Positions 36,601 through 44,054 of a stretch of DNA of 60,973 nt are shown here, piece after piece (the first letter of the stretch is position 1; each line of letters opens with the position of its first letter). The position numbers and the translations under genes are program-made. Source of the DNA: Thiorhodococcus minor (GTDB taxonomy: Bacteria > Pseudomonadota > Gammaproteobacteria > Chromatiales > Chromatiaceae); assembly GCF_010820565.1 (NCBI RefSeq), contig NZ_JAAIJQ010000035.1:1-60973 (forward strand), written 5' to 3'. The notes under the pieces are model-generated. The model searched no databases and was not told the DNA's origin. It saw only the letters and a list, made by a program, of their open reading frames with translations.

Positions 36601-38484
36601 GTCGAGCCGCTCGGAATCGTCCTTGAGCCGCAGGCGTGCCCACCATTCGTCACGGGTCTGGATCAGTGCCTCCCGAAAGTAGCCGAGCAGGCCGAGCTCT
36701 GGCGTCGGGCATGTGCTGGAGATCGCTGCATCCTCCCGCGCCTCGACGACGGCGAGTCGAGCGTCGATCAGCGCCGCCAACAGCTTGGCGCAGCCAGGAT
36801 CGCTGAGCAGGGCTGGAAGATCGGCTTCGCGGGGCAATGGGCGGAGGCCGCCCGCACCGTCCACGCCAATCAGGGCGCGGCATAGCCTGGGCAGCGCGGC
36901 GCGCGCATCCTCCGGCAAGCCCTGCCAGACCTCAGCGGCGCGGCGTGCAGCGGCTCCGGCGAGTCCGCCGATGGCCCGGTAGTCCCTGAGGTTGAGGACT
37001 GGCGCCAGGGCTCCATCCTCGGTGCGCTCCAGGGCGGTCTCGTAGAGGTCGCTCAGGGTGTGCTGCACGAGCGGGAGCCAGTGAGGTGTGATACCGGCAT
37101 CCGATTCCAGGGAATCGGCCAAGCCGGTCGTGCTCGCGCTTCCCTTGTCCTCGTACTCGATGCCGGCGATGCGAGCCGGAATCTCCAGGATCTGGCGAAT
37201 CCGGCTGGGGGCGGGCGGGTCCAGGCGATAGAGGCCGTCGCCGCTCAGAGCGTCCGCGAGTCCCGGAAGCCCGGGCAGACCTGGCAGCAGGTCGCTGCGC
37301 AAGGTGGCGATGACCCAGATGCCGTCTTGGCGGGCGAGCGCGGACAGCGCCAGGGACAGGGATGGGGCGGACGGGTGCTCGGCACTGAGCAGGGGGTCGA
37401 TCGGGTCCAGAACGATCGCGAGCTGCGATCTGCCGTCGCCGTCGGACAGGGCGGCTCTGCGCTCGGATTCGGCGACGTCGAGCGCGGCGCGGACCTGTGC
37501 CACGCCGATCTGCGGCTCGGTCGCAAGCAAGCGAGCGAGCGGCTCGGGGGGCAGTCCCAGCTTGGCGAAGGCGCCGCCGAGGGCCTTGCTCTCGGTCAGC
37601 GCACGCGACAGCGCGAGCATGGGGTCGCTGGCCGCTTGGAGCTCGACGAGACACCAGCGGCAGCTCGAGACACTGGAGAAGAGGAAGGGGCGCCGCAGTT
37701 GGGGCAGCAGCCCGGCACGCACCAAGGAGGATTTGCCTGCTCCGCTGGGGCCGGTGACGAGAAGCAGGCCGTGACCCTCGCCACTCATGGCGTCGAGCTT
37801 GGCGATGAGGTCGCGGCTCTCGACCTCTCGGCCGGTGAAGATGCGCTGGTCGCCGATGTCGTAGGCTCGCCCGGGCCGGAAGGGACTGCCGCGCCAGTCG
37901 GCGGCGCCGGCCGCGAAACGGCGCTCCGCGCTGATGCGGCGATTGAGCAGCTTGCGCAGCTGTGTCTCGACGAGATCGCGAAAGGTGGCGTCGCTGTCGA
38001 ACTGGCGAAAGGCGCGCCGAAAGCTGCCGTCCGGGTTGAAGAAGTGGGTCCGGAAGAAGCCTTCCAGCCGCTCGCGATCCGCAACGGCGTCGCGAATCGC
38101 CTCCGGGCTGTTGATGTCGACGAGCCGAGGGGATGTCTTCCTGTAGACCAAGACCTCCGGGGCCGCGTTGCGCGCCGACGCCTCGATGGCATCGACGAAC
38201 TCCCATTCCGTCCCCGTCATGCCGCCGTAGGGGTCGTCCGCCAGCGGCGTGCCGAGTCGCGTCCACAGCATGACGATGACGATCTCGCACTCCGAAGGGC
38301 GTAAGAGGCCCGCCTGAAAGCTGCGGGCGGCGGTCAAGGCTTCTTCTTCCCAAAGCACGGCCTGGACGTTGAAGTAGGGCAGGTACTCCTGGGCCAGGGA
38401 GTGAACGATGTCCCGGAGGAGCGCGCGCTCGTGCTCGACATCCGACGGCGAGGAGATGAAGATCCGGACCTGGGGCTCTGTCAT
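33652..38484 (-). CDS. DUF4062 - nSTAND NTPase - TM - WD40 protein
   Basis: A 1610-residue protein. Residues about 5-100 form a DUF4062 domain (RIFISSPSDVEHER, then the EIVIVMLWTRLGTPL strand), a TIR-like fold. A STAND-type P-loop NTPase follows: GREVESRDLIAKL, Walker A GPSGAGKSS (245-253), Walker B LAIVLDPIDPLL, and helical STAND repeats to about 720. A TM helix lies near 749-772 (IGSTLGLLLLFASVATYAIW). From about 830 to the end are WD40 repeats with GH/WD-type motifs such as FSPDGRQIAVATLDEQLYVF. The ATG at 38484 begins MTEPQVRIF; the frame upstream is unconserved. This architecture is typical of conflict or signalling NTPases whose WD40 propeller senses a ligand. The effector action is unknown. 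Confidence 0.9.
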   Translation of the reverse strand: MTEPQVRIFISSPSDVEHERALLRDIVHSLAQEYLPYFNVQAVLWEEEALTAARSFQAGLLRPSECEIVIVMLWTRLGTPLADDPYGGMTGTEWEFVDAIEASARNAAPEVLVYRKTSPRLVDINSPEAIRDAVADRERLEGFFRTHFFNPDGSFRRAFRQFDSDATFRDLVETQLRKLLNRRISAERRFAAGAADWRGSPFRPGRAYDIGDQRIFTGREVESRDLIAKLDAMSGEGHGLLLVTGPSGAGKSSLVRAGLLPQLRRPFLFSSVSSCRWCLVELQAASDPMLALSRALTESKALGGAFAKLGLPPEPLARLLATEPQIGVAQVRAALDVAESERRAALSDGDGRSQLAIVLDPIDPLLSAEHPSAPSLSLALSALARQDGIWVIATLRSDLLPGLPGLPGLADALSGDGLYRLDPPAPSRIRQILEIPARIAGIEYEDKGSASTTGLADSLESDAGITPHWLPLVQHTLSDLYETALERTEDGALAPVLNLRDYRAIGGLAGAAARRAAEVWQGLPEDARAALPRLCRALIGVDGAGGLRPLPREADLPALLSDPGCAKLLAALIDARLAVVEAREDAAISSTCPTPELGLLGYFREALIQTRDEWWARLRLKDDSERLDAILETPAAAGPDGETRPYDAARWGQYQSTAELAHPALLSQWRPIRDWLADAENRRTLALRSQISRQARLWKRTDCNREHLLGEVGFAAAQGFAEPFADELEPLEREFLDHSRAFIHFERRRNRLTIGSTLGLLLLFASVATYAIWDARHEAALNAGRSQLHEADIAIDRGNTPKAMRLAWEAGPYLPAEAVDRIAHALAGNRLLAIAKPPGGRASRPVAPAFLEDGGAVVTFSRQHGAERWQLTDGRFEPTELLAGPELPIHDLRVAGRGSAAQVLGLGASGIWQLPASAEQPPTWPCGGPEGQDVAIDPSGRFLIVEYATDEKETALCRVDLSQPGDAAWRQVFPEDAIWDLALSPDGARILAASRAGRVLVLDAADGTQLGTLPKEGRFRRPAREVVFSPDGRQIAVATLDEQLYVFDRQGTQLRVLGQIERGGRSVRIHESSVRALAFSPDGSAIVAGDGTGQLVRWNLEEGSAEILGEHDLAIDDVSISPALDPRLGEHLVLSLSQDKTARLWQLESGKPVAVFSHDAAIAKARFTQDGQSVMTASDRDGSARLWSVTPENGLAFRLPQNDHVRAVAVADLGRATDGDTDLLVATASYDGRIGLWTYTPGSQAPVKERTLEGHQDRIRHIAFSPSRRWLASASSDGTARLWELASGEGCRLELSSTPNDCADGGSADCPDVYQVAFSPDEQWLFTASSDAEQPVRVWDAAHCSAVARPEVFADLRSAARALAVAPAARKGMLLAVGDADGGLHLRRLDDSGRWSRLCSIEAHRASIYALSLSSEGRWLAAASRDGRASLVELREDGCGTPRYLDPDAGRLYDVQLAPDGKALVTAAFEAKAHVWSVEGELLAELSGHENRVTSASFSPDGQWIMTASRDGTLAIWKRPQRAQKLPITPYLVMDADLGGITGATFDASGKTVVAGYWSDTALVWRLWNDSAGTDASLVEHWGRERSRLALIEEAARYRDLLRTHPSRDN

Positions 38485-38982
38485 GGCTTGGAGTATCCGC
38501 CGATGGTGGTTGTTTCGAGCTCTGGCAGCGGTGCTCGAGGTCTGCGGGATTGCGCCCGCTGAGCAAGGGTCCGCTGAGCATGGGCTGGCGAAGCGATCGC
38601 CGTGCGCCCGCGCGTTTCGCGAAGGCGTTCGCATCCCTTGCCGACACAAAGCCAGAATCGCAGGTTACAATGCATTTTGGCGGAATAAATGGCTGTAAGT
38701 GCCTGGCTTCGAGTGCTTCCAGAGCGATGCGGGGCGGACGAGCGATCGGCGGATTGGGGCTGGCGACCTCTCGCTCCGAAACGCTCCAGGGAGTGATGAT
38801 GGGCGGCTCGTGGCTTGGACTGAGCGCGCGGTCGACAGTCGGGTGGCGGCTGTGTCATGCGTGTCCGACGTATCCTGACCCAGGCGATCCCTTGGGGCAG
38901 CGCGGCAAGGGAAGCATGTCGACCCTGAGTAGCGGAGGCGGCCGTCGTTCTCGGCTGCTTCCTATCAATGGAGGAACCTAAC
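38485..38982. other. Divergent intergenic region, 498 bp
   Basis: It separates the divergent WD40 and SEC-C genes and must contain their promoters. A TACAAT hexamer (38666-38671) lies in an AT-richer patch (about 38645-38700), but the nearest TTGCCG is 22 bp away, so no firm promoter call can be made. The SEC-C gene ribosome-binding site GGAGGA is at 38970-38975. No gene is seen. Confidence 0.45.
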
Positions 38983-40938
38983 ATGTTCCACCAAGAGACG
39001 GCCGATGCCGAGCATTTCGAGCAAGTCATCGTGCAGGCGGTCAGGCAGATCCTGACGCGACCGGATCAAGGCGCATTCCTGCGCTGGGCCAGGGCTCGCA
39101 TTCCCGAGATCCTCGGGCTGGTGGATGCGCATCTCGACCCGCTCGAGGTGCAGCGTTTGGCGACCCTCCTGGCGACCGTGATCTGGAACGCGACGCCCCA
39201 GCCCACCAATGCCTTCCAGCCGATTCCCATGGACGCCCCGGCGCCAGAGGCGCCCTGCTTCTGCGGCTCGGGCCTGAGCTATGCGAGCTGCTGCGGCAAC
39301 TTCGACGACATGCCGGAGCTCTCCAGCGAGCTGATCTGGGAGATCCTCCTCGACGAGCTGCCGGAGCGCGTGCTGCGCGATGCGCTCGCCCTGGGCGCGG
39401 TGCCTGGTCCCCTATTGGCGAAGATCGCCGACCGTTGGCTTGACGAGGACCGCCCGGGGCGCGTGGTTAGCCTCCTGGAGCCGCTCTTCGCCGGTCCGCT
39501 GGTTGCGCTGGACGCGCGTTTCGAGCCGGCGCTCGACATCCTTTGCGATGCCTATGACCGACTCGACCATTGGCGCAAGAAGCGCCTCTTCCTAGATCGC
39601 GTTTGCACCGAGGGCAGTCGCGAGCTGCAGGCGGCGGCCTGGCAGCGCCGCAGCACTATCCACATCGATGAAGGGGATTACGCCGAGGCCGAGAACGCCT
39701 TTACCGCCGCCTTGCGCAGCAGCCCGGACAATCCCAGCACGGCGCTGTTGGAGATCACCTTGCTGGCGGCGCAGCACAAGGACTGGCATGCGCAGGAGCG
39801 CGCGCGCTTCTGGCTTCACAAGCTGCGGCGCTTGGGCTATCGCGACGAGGGTTTCATGGACTTCCTCGAGCGGGCGGTCCTCGACCCCCAGGATGCCATG
39901 GTCAGCAGTCACGCGGACGCCCTGGATCCGGCGCTCGTCGACCTCACGGATTGGATGACGGTGATCGCGGCGAGGCCGCTGCCGAGCTATGGGGTGGCCG
40001 CGATCAAGACCGCCACCAAGCTGACGGCGCGTGTCGAGCAGCCAGACCTCTTCGACGATCGGGATGATGACGTCTCGGGGCGGCTCCGCGGCGGCTCGAT
40101 GCTGCCGCGCGGTCTTGCCGCCGCGCTGCGAGCGCCGGCTCAGACGCGCCCGTTGGAGTCCTTCTGGCGCTCGCTCTATCCCGGTGGCAAGCCGGCGTCG
40201 ACGCATTTGACACTGCAAGTCGGCGCCGACGTGTGGGAGGAGTCTGCCTGGATCGATTACCTGCTCGCCCACCCGGAGCTCTCGGACAGCCTGGACGTGC
40301 TCGACGACTTGGCGACGGCGCTCTACGAGCATCCGGAAAGCGCCCTGCCTTGGATCTCGCACGCCTTGCTCAGTCCCTTGCTGGATCGCGCCTGGGCGAT
40401 CGTGCAAGCCGCGCTGCCGGCCGAGGACCCGCGCTTTTTGCCATGGTCGTGCGAGGTCAATCGGCCGGCGTTGCGGCTGTTGTTCCGCCGCTATCTCTCC
40501 CAATCGCAGGAGGGCCGGCACGCCGGCGCCATCGAGACGCTCGAGACCCTGCTGCGTCTCAATCCGCAGGACAATCATGGGGCGCGCGCCGAGCTGATGA
40601 ATCACTATCTGCGCGATGGCGAGGACGAGCGCGCAGTGGCCTTGGCGCAGCGTTTCCCGGACGATCTGCTCGCCGACCTCGCCTATGGCGAAGTGCTGGC
40701 GCTCTATCGCCTCGGCCGTCAGGACCGCGCCCGCTCCGCGCTGAAGACGGCGGTGCGGCGCCTGCCGCGAATTCCCCAGTATTTGACACGCAAGCGCATC
40801 AAGCAGCCGCGCCTCAGTCCCTTGGGCGTCACCCCGGGCGGGGACGATCAGGCCTGGCTCTATCGGGAGGCGATGCTGGACGTTTGGGCCGCCGAACCGG
40901 GCATTTTGGCGTGGCTGAAGCGCTGCACGGTCAGATGA
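38983..40938 (+). CDS. SEC-C motif protein with helical repeats
   Basis: A 651-residue cytoplasmic protein of unknown function. A zinc-binding SEC-C motif, CFCGSGLSYASCCG, lies near residues 92-105. Two stretches resemble tetratricopeptide-type helical repeats (YAEAENAFTAALRSSPDNPSTAL near 232-255 and ETLETLLRLNPQDNHGARAE near 515-540). I chose ATG 38983 with GGAGGA 8 bp upstream over ATG 38968. SEC-C motifs often mediate binding to SecB, ribosomes or other partners. It is followed 27 bp later by a zinc-ribbon membrane protein gene, probably in the same operon. Confidence 0.8.
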   Translation: MFHQETADAEHFEQVIVQAVRQILTRPDQGAFLRWARARIPEILGLVDAHLDPLEVQRLATLLATVIWNATPQPTNAFQPIPMDAPAPEAPCFCGSGLSYASCCGNFDDMPELSSELIWEILLDELPERVLRDALALGAVPGPLLAKIADRWLDEDRPGRVVSLLEPLFAGPLVALDARFEPALDILCDAYDRLDHWRKKRLFLDRVCTEGSRELQAAAWQRRSTIHIDEGDYAEAENAFTAALRSSPDNPSTALLEITLLAAQHKDWHAQERARFWLHKLRRLGYRDEGFMDFLERAVLDPQDAMVSSHADALDPALVDLTDWMTVIAARPLPSYGVAAIKTATKLTARVEQPDLFDDRDDDVSGRLRGGSMLPRGLAAALRAPAQTRPLESFWRSLYPGGKPASTHLTLQVGADVWEESAWIDYLLAHPELSDSLDVLDDLATALYEHPESALPWISHALLSPLLDRAWAIVQAALPAEDPRFLPWSCEVNRPALRLLFRRYLSQSQEGRHAGAIETLETLLRLNPQDNHGARAELMNHYLRDGEDERAVALAQRFPDDLLADLAYGEVLALYRLGRQDRARSALKTAVRRLPRIPQYLTRKRIKQPRLSPLGVTPGGDDQAWLYREAMLDVWAAEPGILAWLKRCTVR

Positions 40939-40965
40939 TGCTCCACCGACTATAGGAGACCTAAC

Positions 40966-42246
40966 GTGGAAGCACAGTATCGAATCCTCTACTCCGGCAA
41001 TCTGCTGCCAGGGCAGGAGCTTTCCGAGGTGGTACCGCGCCTCGCCAAGAAATTCCGGATGAAGGAAGAGACCGCCCGCGACCTCATTCTGAAAGGTGGC
41101 GGGCGGGTGCTGAAGCAGAATCTCAGCGCGGCGGATGCCGAGCGTTATCGGGCGGCCATGACGGCCGTGGGCTTGGTGATTACCATCGAGCCGCAGACGG
41201 TGGCTCCAGCGCAGGAAGACTCGCTTCTGCGGCCCTACCCAGACCCCGCGGAGAAGCCGCAGGCGCCGAGCCTCGTGAAGCGCCCTGGGGGCAAGGACAA
41301 GCCTCGCCCGAAGCCGGATGGGAGCTGGTCCGTCTGTCCCAAGTGCGGGGCTGCCGAAGTGTCCGATCTCACCGGCGTCTGTCAGGCTTGCGGCGTGGTG
41401 GTAGAGCGTTACCTGGCATCGCGCGGGCAGTCTGAGGACACAGCTGGCGCGGCGCAGAACCCCTATGCACCGCCGGTGGCGGACCTGACGCCGCCCCCCC
41501 TAGAGGATGGTGGCGAAAACACGCTCTATCCTCCGCGAGGCGTCGGGGCCGGGCGTGGCTGGGGGTGGATCGCCGAGGCCTGGGAGCTGTTCAGGGATGC
41601 GCCAGGGGGGTGGATTGGTGCTCTGCTGCTCTTCTACGTGATTGTGATCGTGCTCAGCCTCATCCCGTTCTTGGGGAGCTTGGCGACGACCATCTTGGGG
41701 CCGATGCTCACGGCCGGGCTCATCATGGGGGCGCATGCCCAGCATCAGGGCGAGGGCTTCAGCGTCAGCCGTCTGTTCGCAGGCGTTTCGGAGAAGCCTG
41801 GCCCGCTCGCCTTGGTCGGCGTCGTCTACCTGCTTTTCGCGCTTCTGATCGGCCTCATCATCGGCGGGCTCTTCGCCGTGATGATCGGTACATCGGGGAT
41901 GATGACGCCCGATGCTGCGATGGATCCGGCGGATCTGGAGGCCATGATGGCTGGGCCCAGCTTCTTGCTGCCCATTCTCTTCGCCTTGCTCTTGGGCATT
42001 CCCTTGGCCATGGCGATGTTCTTCGCGCCAGCGCTCGTGGCCCTGAACGATGTGCCCGTTTTCAAGGCGTTCCAGCTAAGCTTCATGGGCTGCCTGAAGA
42101 ACATCTTGCCCTTCCTGGTCTATGGCCTGATCGCCATGGTGCTGGTCATCCTGGGGGCGCTGCCCCTGATGCTCGGTCTGCTCGTGGTCATGCCGGTGCT
42201 GACGATCGCCCTCTATACGGCGTATCGCGACATCTTCTATCGATAG
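40966..42246 (+). CDS. Zinc-ribbon membrane protein (BPSS1780-like)
   Basis: A 426-residue protein starting at GTG 40966, with TAGGAGA upstream. The N-terminus (about 1-85) is a small alpha/beta domain (YRILYSGNLLPGQELSEVV). A zinc ribbon follows, with CPKCG near 123 and CQACG near 141, then a Pro-rich linker. The C-terminal half (about 205-425) has five or six TM segments and resembles the BPSS1780/DUF975-like families: WELFRDAPGGWIGALLLFYV, IGALL and a closing 'YTAYRDIFY'. Function is unknown. It probably forms an operon with the SEC-C gene, and it converges on the next gene with a 49-bp gap. Confidence 0.78.
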   Translation: MEAQYRILYSGNLLPGQELSEVVPRLAKKFRMKEETARDLILKGGGRVLKQNLSAADAERYRAAMTAVGLVITIEPQTVAPAQEDSLLRPYPDPAEKPQAPSLVKRPGGKDKPRPKPDGSWSVCPKCGAAEVSDLTGVCQACGVVVERYLASRGQSEDTAGAAQNPYAPPVADLTPPPLEDGGENTLYPPRGVGAGRGWGWIAEAWELFRDAPGGWIGALLLFYVIVIVLSLIPFLGSLATTILGPMLTAGLIMGAHAQHQGEGFSVSRLFAGVSEKPGPLALVGVVYLLFALLIGLIIGGLFAVMIGTSGMMTPDAAMDPADLEAMMAGPSFLLPILFALLLGIPLAMAMFFAPALVALNDVPVFKAFQLSFMGCLKNILPFLVYGLIAMVLVILGALPLMLGLLVVMPVLTIALYTAYRDIFYR

Positions 42247-42295
42247 TCGGCGGGTGCCCCATCCGGGCGTTCTTACCTGTGAACTGTGCACGAGG

Positions 42296-44044
42296 TCATT
42301 GGGCCTTCGTGCGCGCGCCCTTTAGGCCCGTCATCAAGCGACGCAATGGCGCGGTGAGACGCCAGGAGGTCGATCGGCGTAGGGCTGTGATCTCCTGGCG
42401 CGCTGAGTCCAGCGCCATCCCGTGCTCCTGGAGCTGGGCAGTTGCCTCGGCGAGCTGCCGGCGAAGCGTCTCCGCATCGTTTTGGGTGCGCCTAGCCACG
42501 TCGACCAGCCCCTCTAGCTCCAGTGCGCGATCATGGGCCGACCGCTCCGCCGCCATTCGCCGCCGGGCTTGCCGAGCGATGACGGTGCGCAGCTCGGACG
42601 GACTCCAGGTCGCTTGCCACTTGGCGAATGCGGCGTCGAGCGAAGGATCTTCGAGCGCTGTGTCCGCTACCTTCGTCTCCGGCGGCTGAGCCGGCTTGCT
42701 TGGGATGCGAACGCTGGAATGCTCGACGGGCAGGAAGTTGGTCTTTCGCGAGAGCTGGACCAGAAAATCCCACGCATATCCCTCTGCAAGCGACTCGTCG
42801 AATCGGCATCTGTCCTCGACAAGCTCGCGTGCGATCAGGAAGCGCGCGAGCGAGAACTGGGCGCCGCTCCAAAGCTCGAGTCGATCGAGGTGTTGAGCAG
42901 GGCTTGCTTGCGCAGGGGTGCTCTTGGCCGTTTCCTCGGCTACATGGACCATGGAATAGGCGCAGCGGGCATCTTCGGTGGCTGTGAGTGCGCCGACCAT
43001 GACGCTGATGTGGTCGGGGTGAAGCATGCTGCCATCCGTCAAGATGGCCACAAAGTCGCCCTTGGCCGCCTCTAAGGCCAGGTTGAGGAAGTGTGCCTGA
43101 GATCGAGGGCTCTCGGCGTCCAGCTGGCGAACGGGAAACCGCTCGGCCCAGGTTGGCGAGTCTTCGCATTGCGGCATCAAGATCTCGATGTTCGGGTAGG
43201 TTTGGATTGCAATGGAGTCCAGCGTGTCCTTAGCATGGGCGATTTGAGCATGATGGGTTTGGTCCCAGCCGATGATGGCGCTTACCAGCGGAAGGGGTGT
43301 CGTTTCGGCCGAGCCGTTCTGCGTGTAATAGACGCCGGGGCGGATCATGCGCAGCGGATCGCGCGCGAGCTCGCGCCGATCGAGGATCCGATAGGCTTCC
43401 GCGGCTCGCACCCTAGGTGCTAGGGTGTAGGTGCGATAGGTGTTGAGGGCCAGGATGTGCGCGTCGTAGCGTTGCTGCGCCAGCTGACTCGCGAAGCAGC
43501 CGATGGCGGCCCGTTTGCGCTCGACCAAGTCGGTGATGTCGAGCAGGTGGTTTGGATGTAGGGGCACGCCGACCTCGTACATCGCCAATCGCAGGGGACG
43601 CGAGCAGCGTCGCGCGGCTTCCGCCGTTGCCAGTGCCAAGACGAAGTGATCGGGGTGCATCTCCCACCAGGATGGCGCGTACACAAGCTCTGCTCGTTGC
43701 GTCTCGATGGCGGCGAGGATGCGCTCGATCAGTGGCTCGCCATAGGTGAGGCCACGATCGGGGAGTCCCCAGAAATCCGGGACCCCGTAACCGAGCACGG
43801 CAGCAGCCTGGCGGCTTTCCTGCTGCCGAGCCTGCGCTTGGGCGTGTCGATCCTGCCCGCTGCCGAAGGCGCCGTCCGTGACGATGACGGCTTGAACCGG
43901 CTCGCCCGCCGCGACGTGCCGCATGATCGCGCCGCCGCAGCCGAGCACCTCGTCGTCCGGGTGGGGCGCCAAGACCAGTGCGCTTGCGCCGGGCATGGCT
44001 GTGTCGGCGTCGTAGGGAATGAAGTCGTGCTCGCGGATTTTCAT
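42296..44044 (-). CDS. PIG-L deacetylase / GT2 glycosyltransferase fusion
   Basis: A 582-residue protein. Residues about 20-230 form a PIG-L/LmbE-type zinc deacetylase with HPDDEVLGCGG (His28, Asp30, Asp31) and the HPDH motif (His130, His133). Residues about 252-470 form a GT2-like glycosyltransferase domain (PLVSAIIGWDQ, IQTYPNIEILM, ILTDGSMLHPDHI). A coiled coil follows (about 490-560), ending in STSWRLTAPLRRL, a C-terminal motif frequent in surface-polysaccharide glycosyltransferases. A single polypeptide that deacetylates an N-acetylated sugar and transfers sugars is plausible. Its start lies 10 bp from the start of the divergent TPR-glycosyltransferase gene. Confidence 0.87.
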   Translation of the reverse strand: MKIREHDFIPYDADTAMPGASALVLAPHPDDEVLGCGGAIMRHVAAGEPVQAVIVTDGAFGSGQDRHAQAQARQQESRQAAAVLGYGVPDFWGLPDRGLTYGEPLIERILAAIETQRAELVYAPSWWEMHPDHFVLALATAEAARRCSRPLRLAMYEVGVPLHPNHLLDITDLVERKRAAIGCFASQLAQQRYDAHILALNTYRTYTLAPRVRAAEAYRILDRRELARDPLRMIRPGVYYTQNGSAETTPLPLVSAIIGWDQTHHAQIAHAKDTLDSIAIQTYPNIEILMPQCEDSPTWAERFPVRQLDAESPRSQAHFLNLALEAAKGDFVAILTDGSMLHPDHISVMVGALTATEDARCAYSMVHVAEETAKSTPAQASPAQHLDRLELWSGAQFSLARFLIARELVEDRCRFDESLAEGYAWDFLVQLSRKTNFLPVEHSSVRIPSKPAQPPETKVADTALEDPSLDAAFAKWQATWSPSELRTVIARQARRRMAAERSAHDRALELEGLVDVARRTQNDAETLRRQLAEATAQLQEHGMALDSARQEITALRRSTSWRLTAPLRRLMTGLKGARTKAQ

Positions 44045-44054
44045 CAGTTTCTAG

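Noticed and set aside
36932-38647. Long plus/minus open frame inside the nSTAND gene (571 codons)
   Set aside because: It is an out-of-frame shadow on the same strand as the nSTAND gene; its translation is Arg/Pro/Ala-rich and shows no domain, whereas the chosen frame has Walker motifs and DUF4062.
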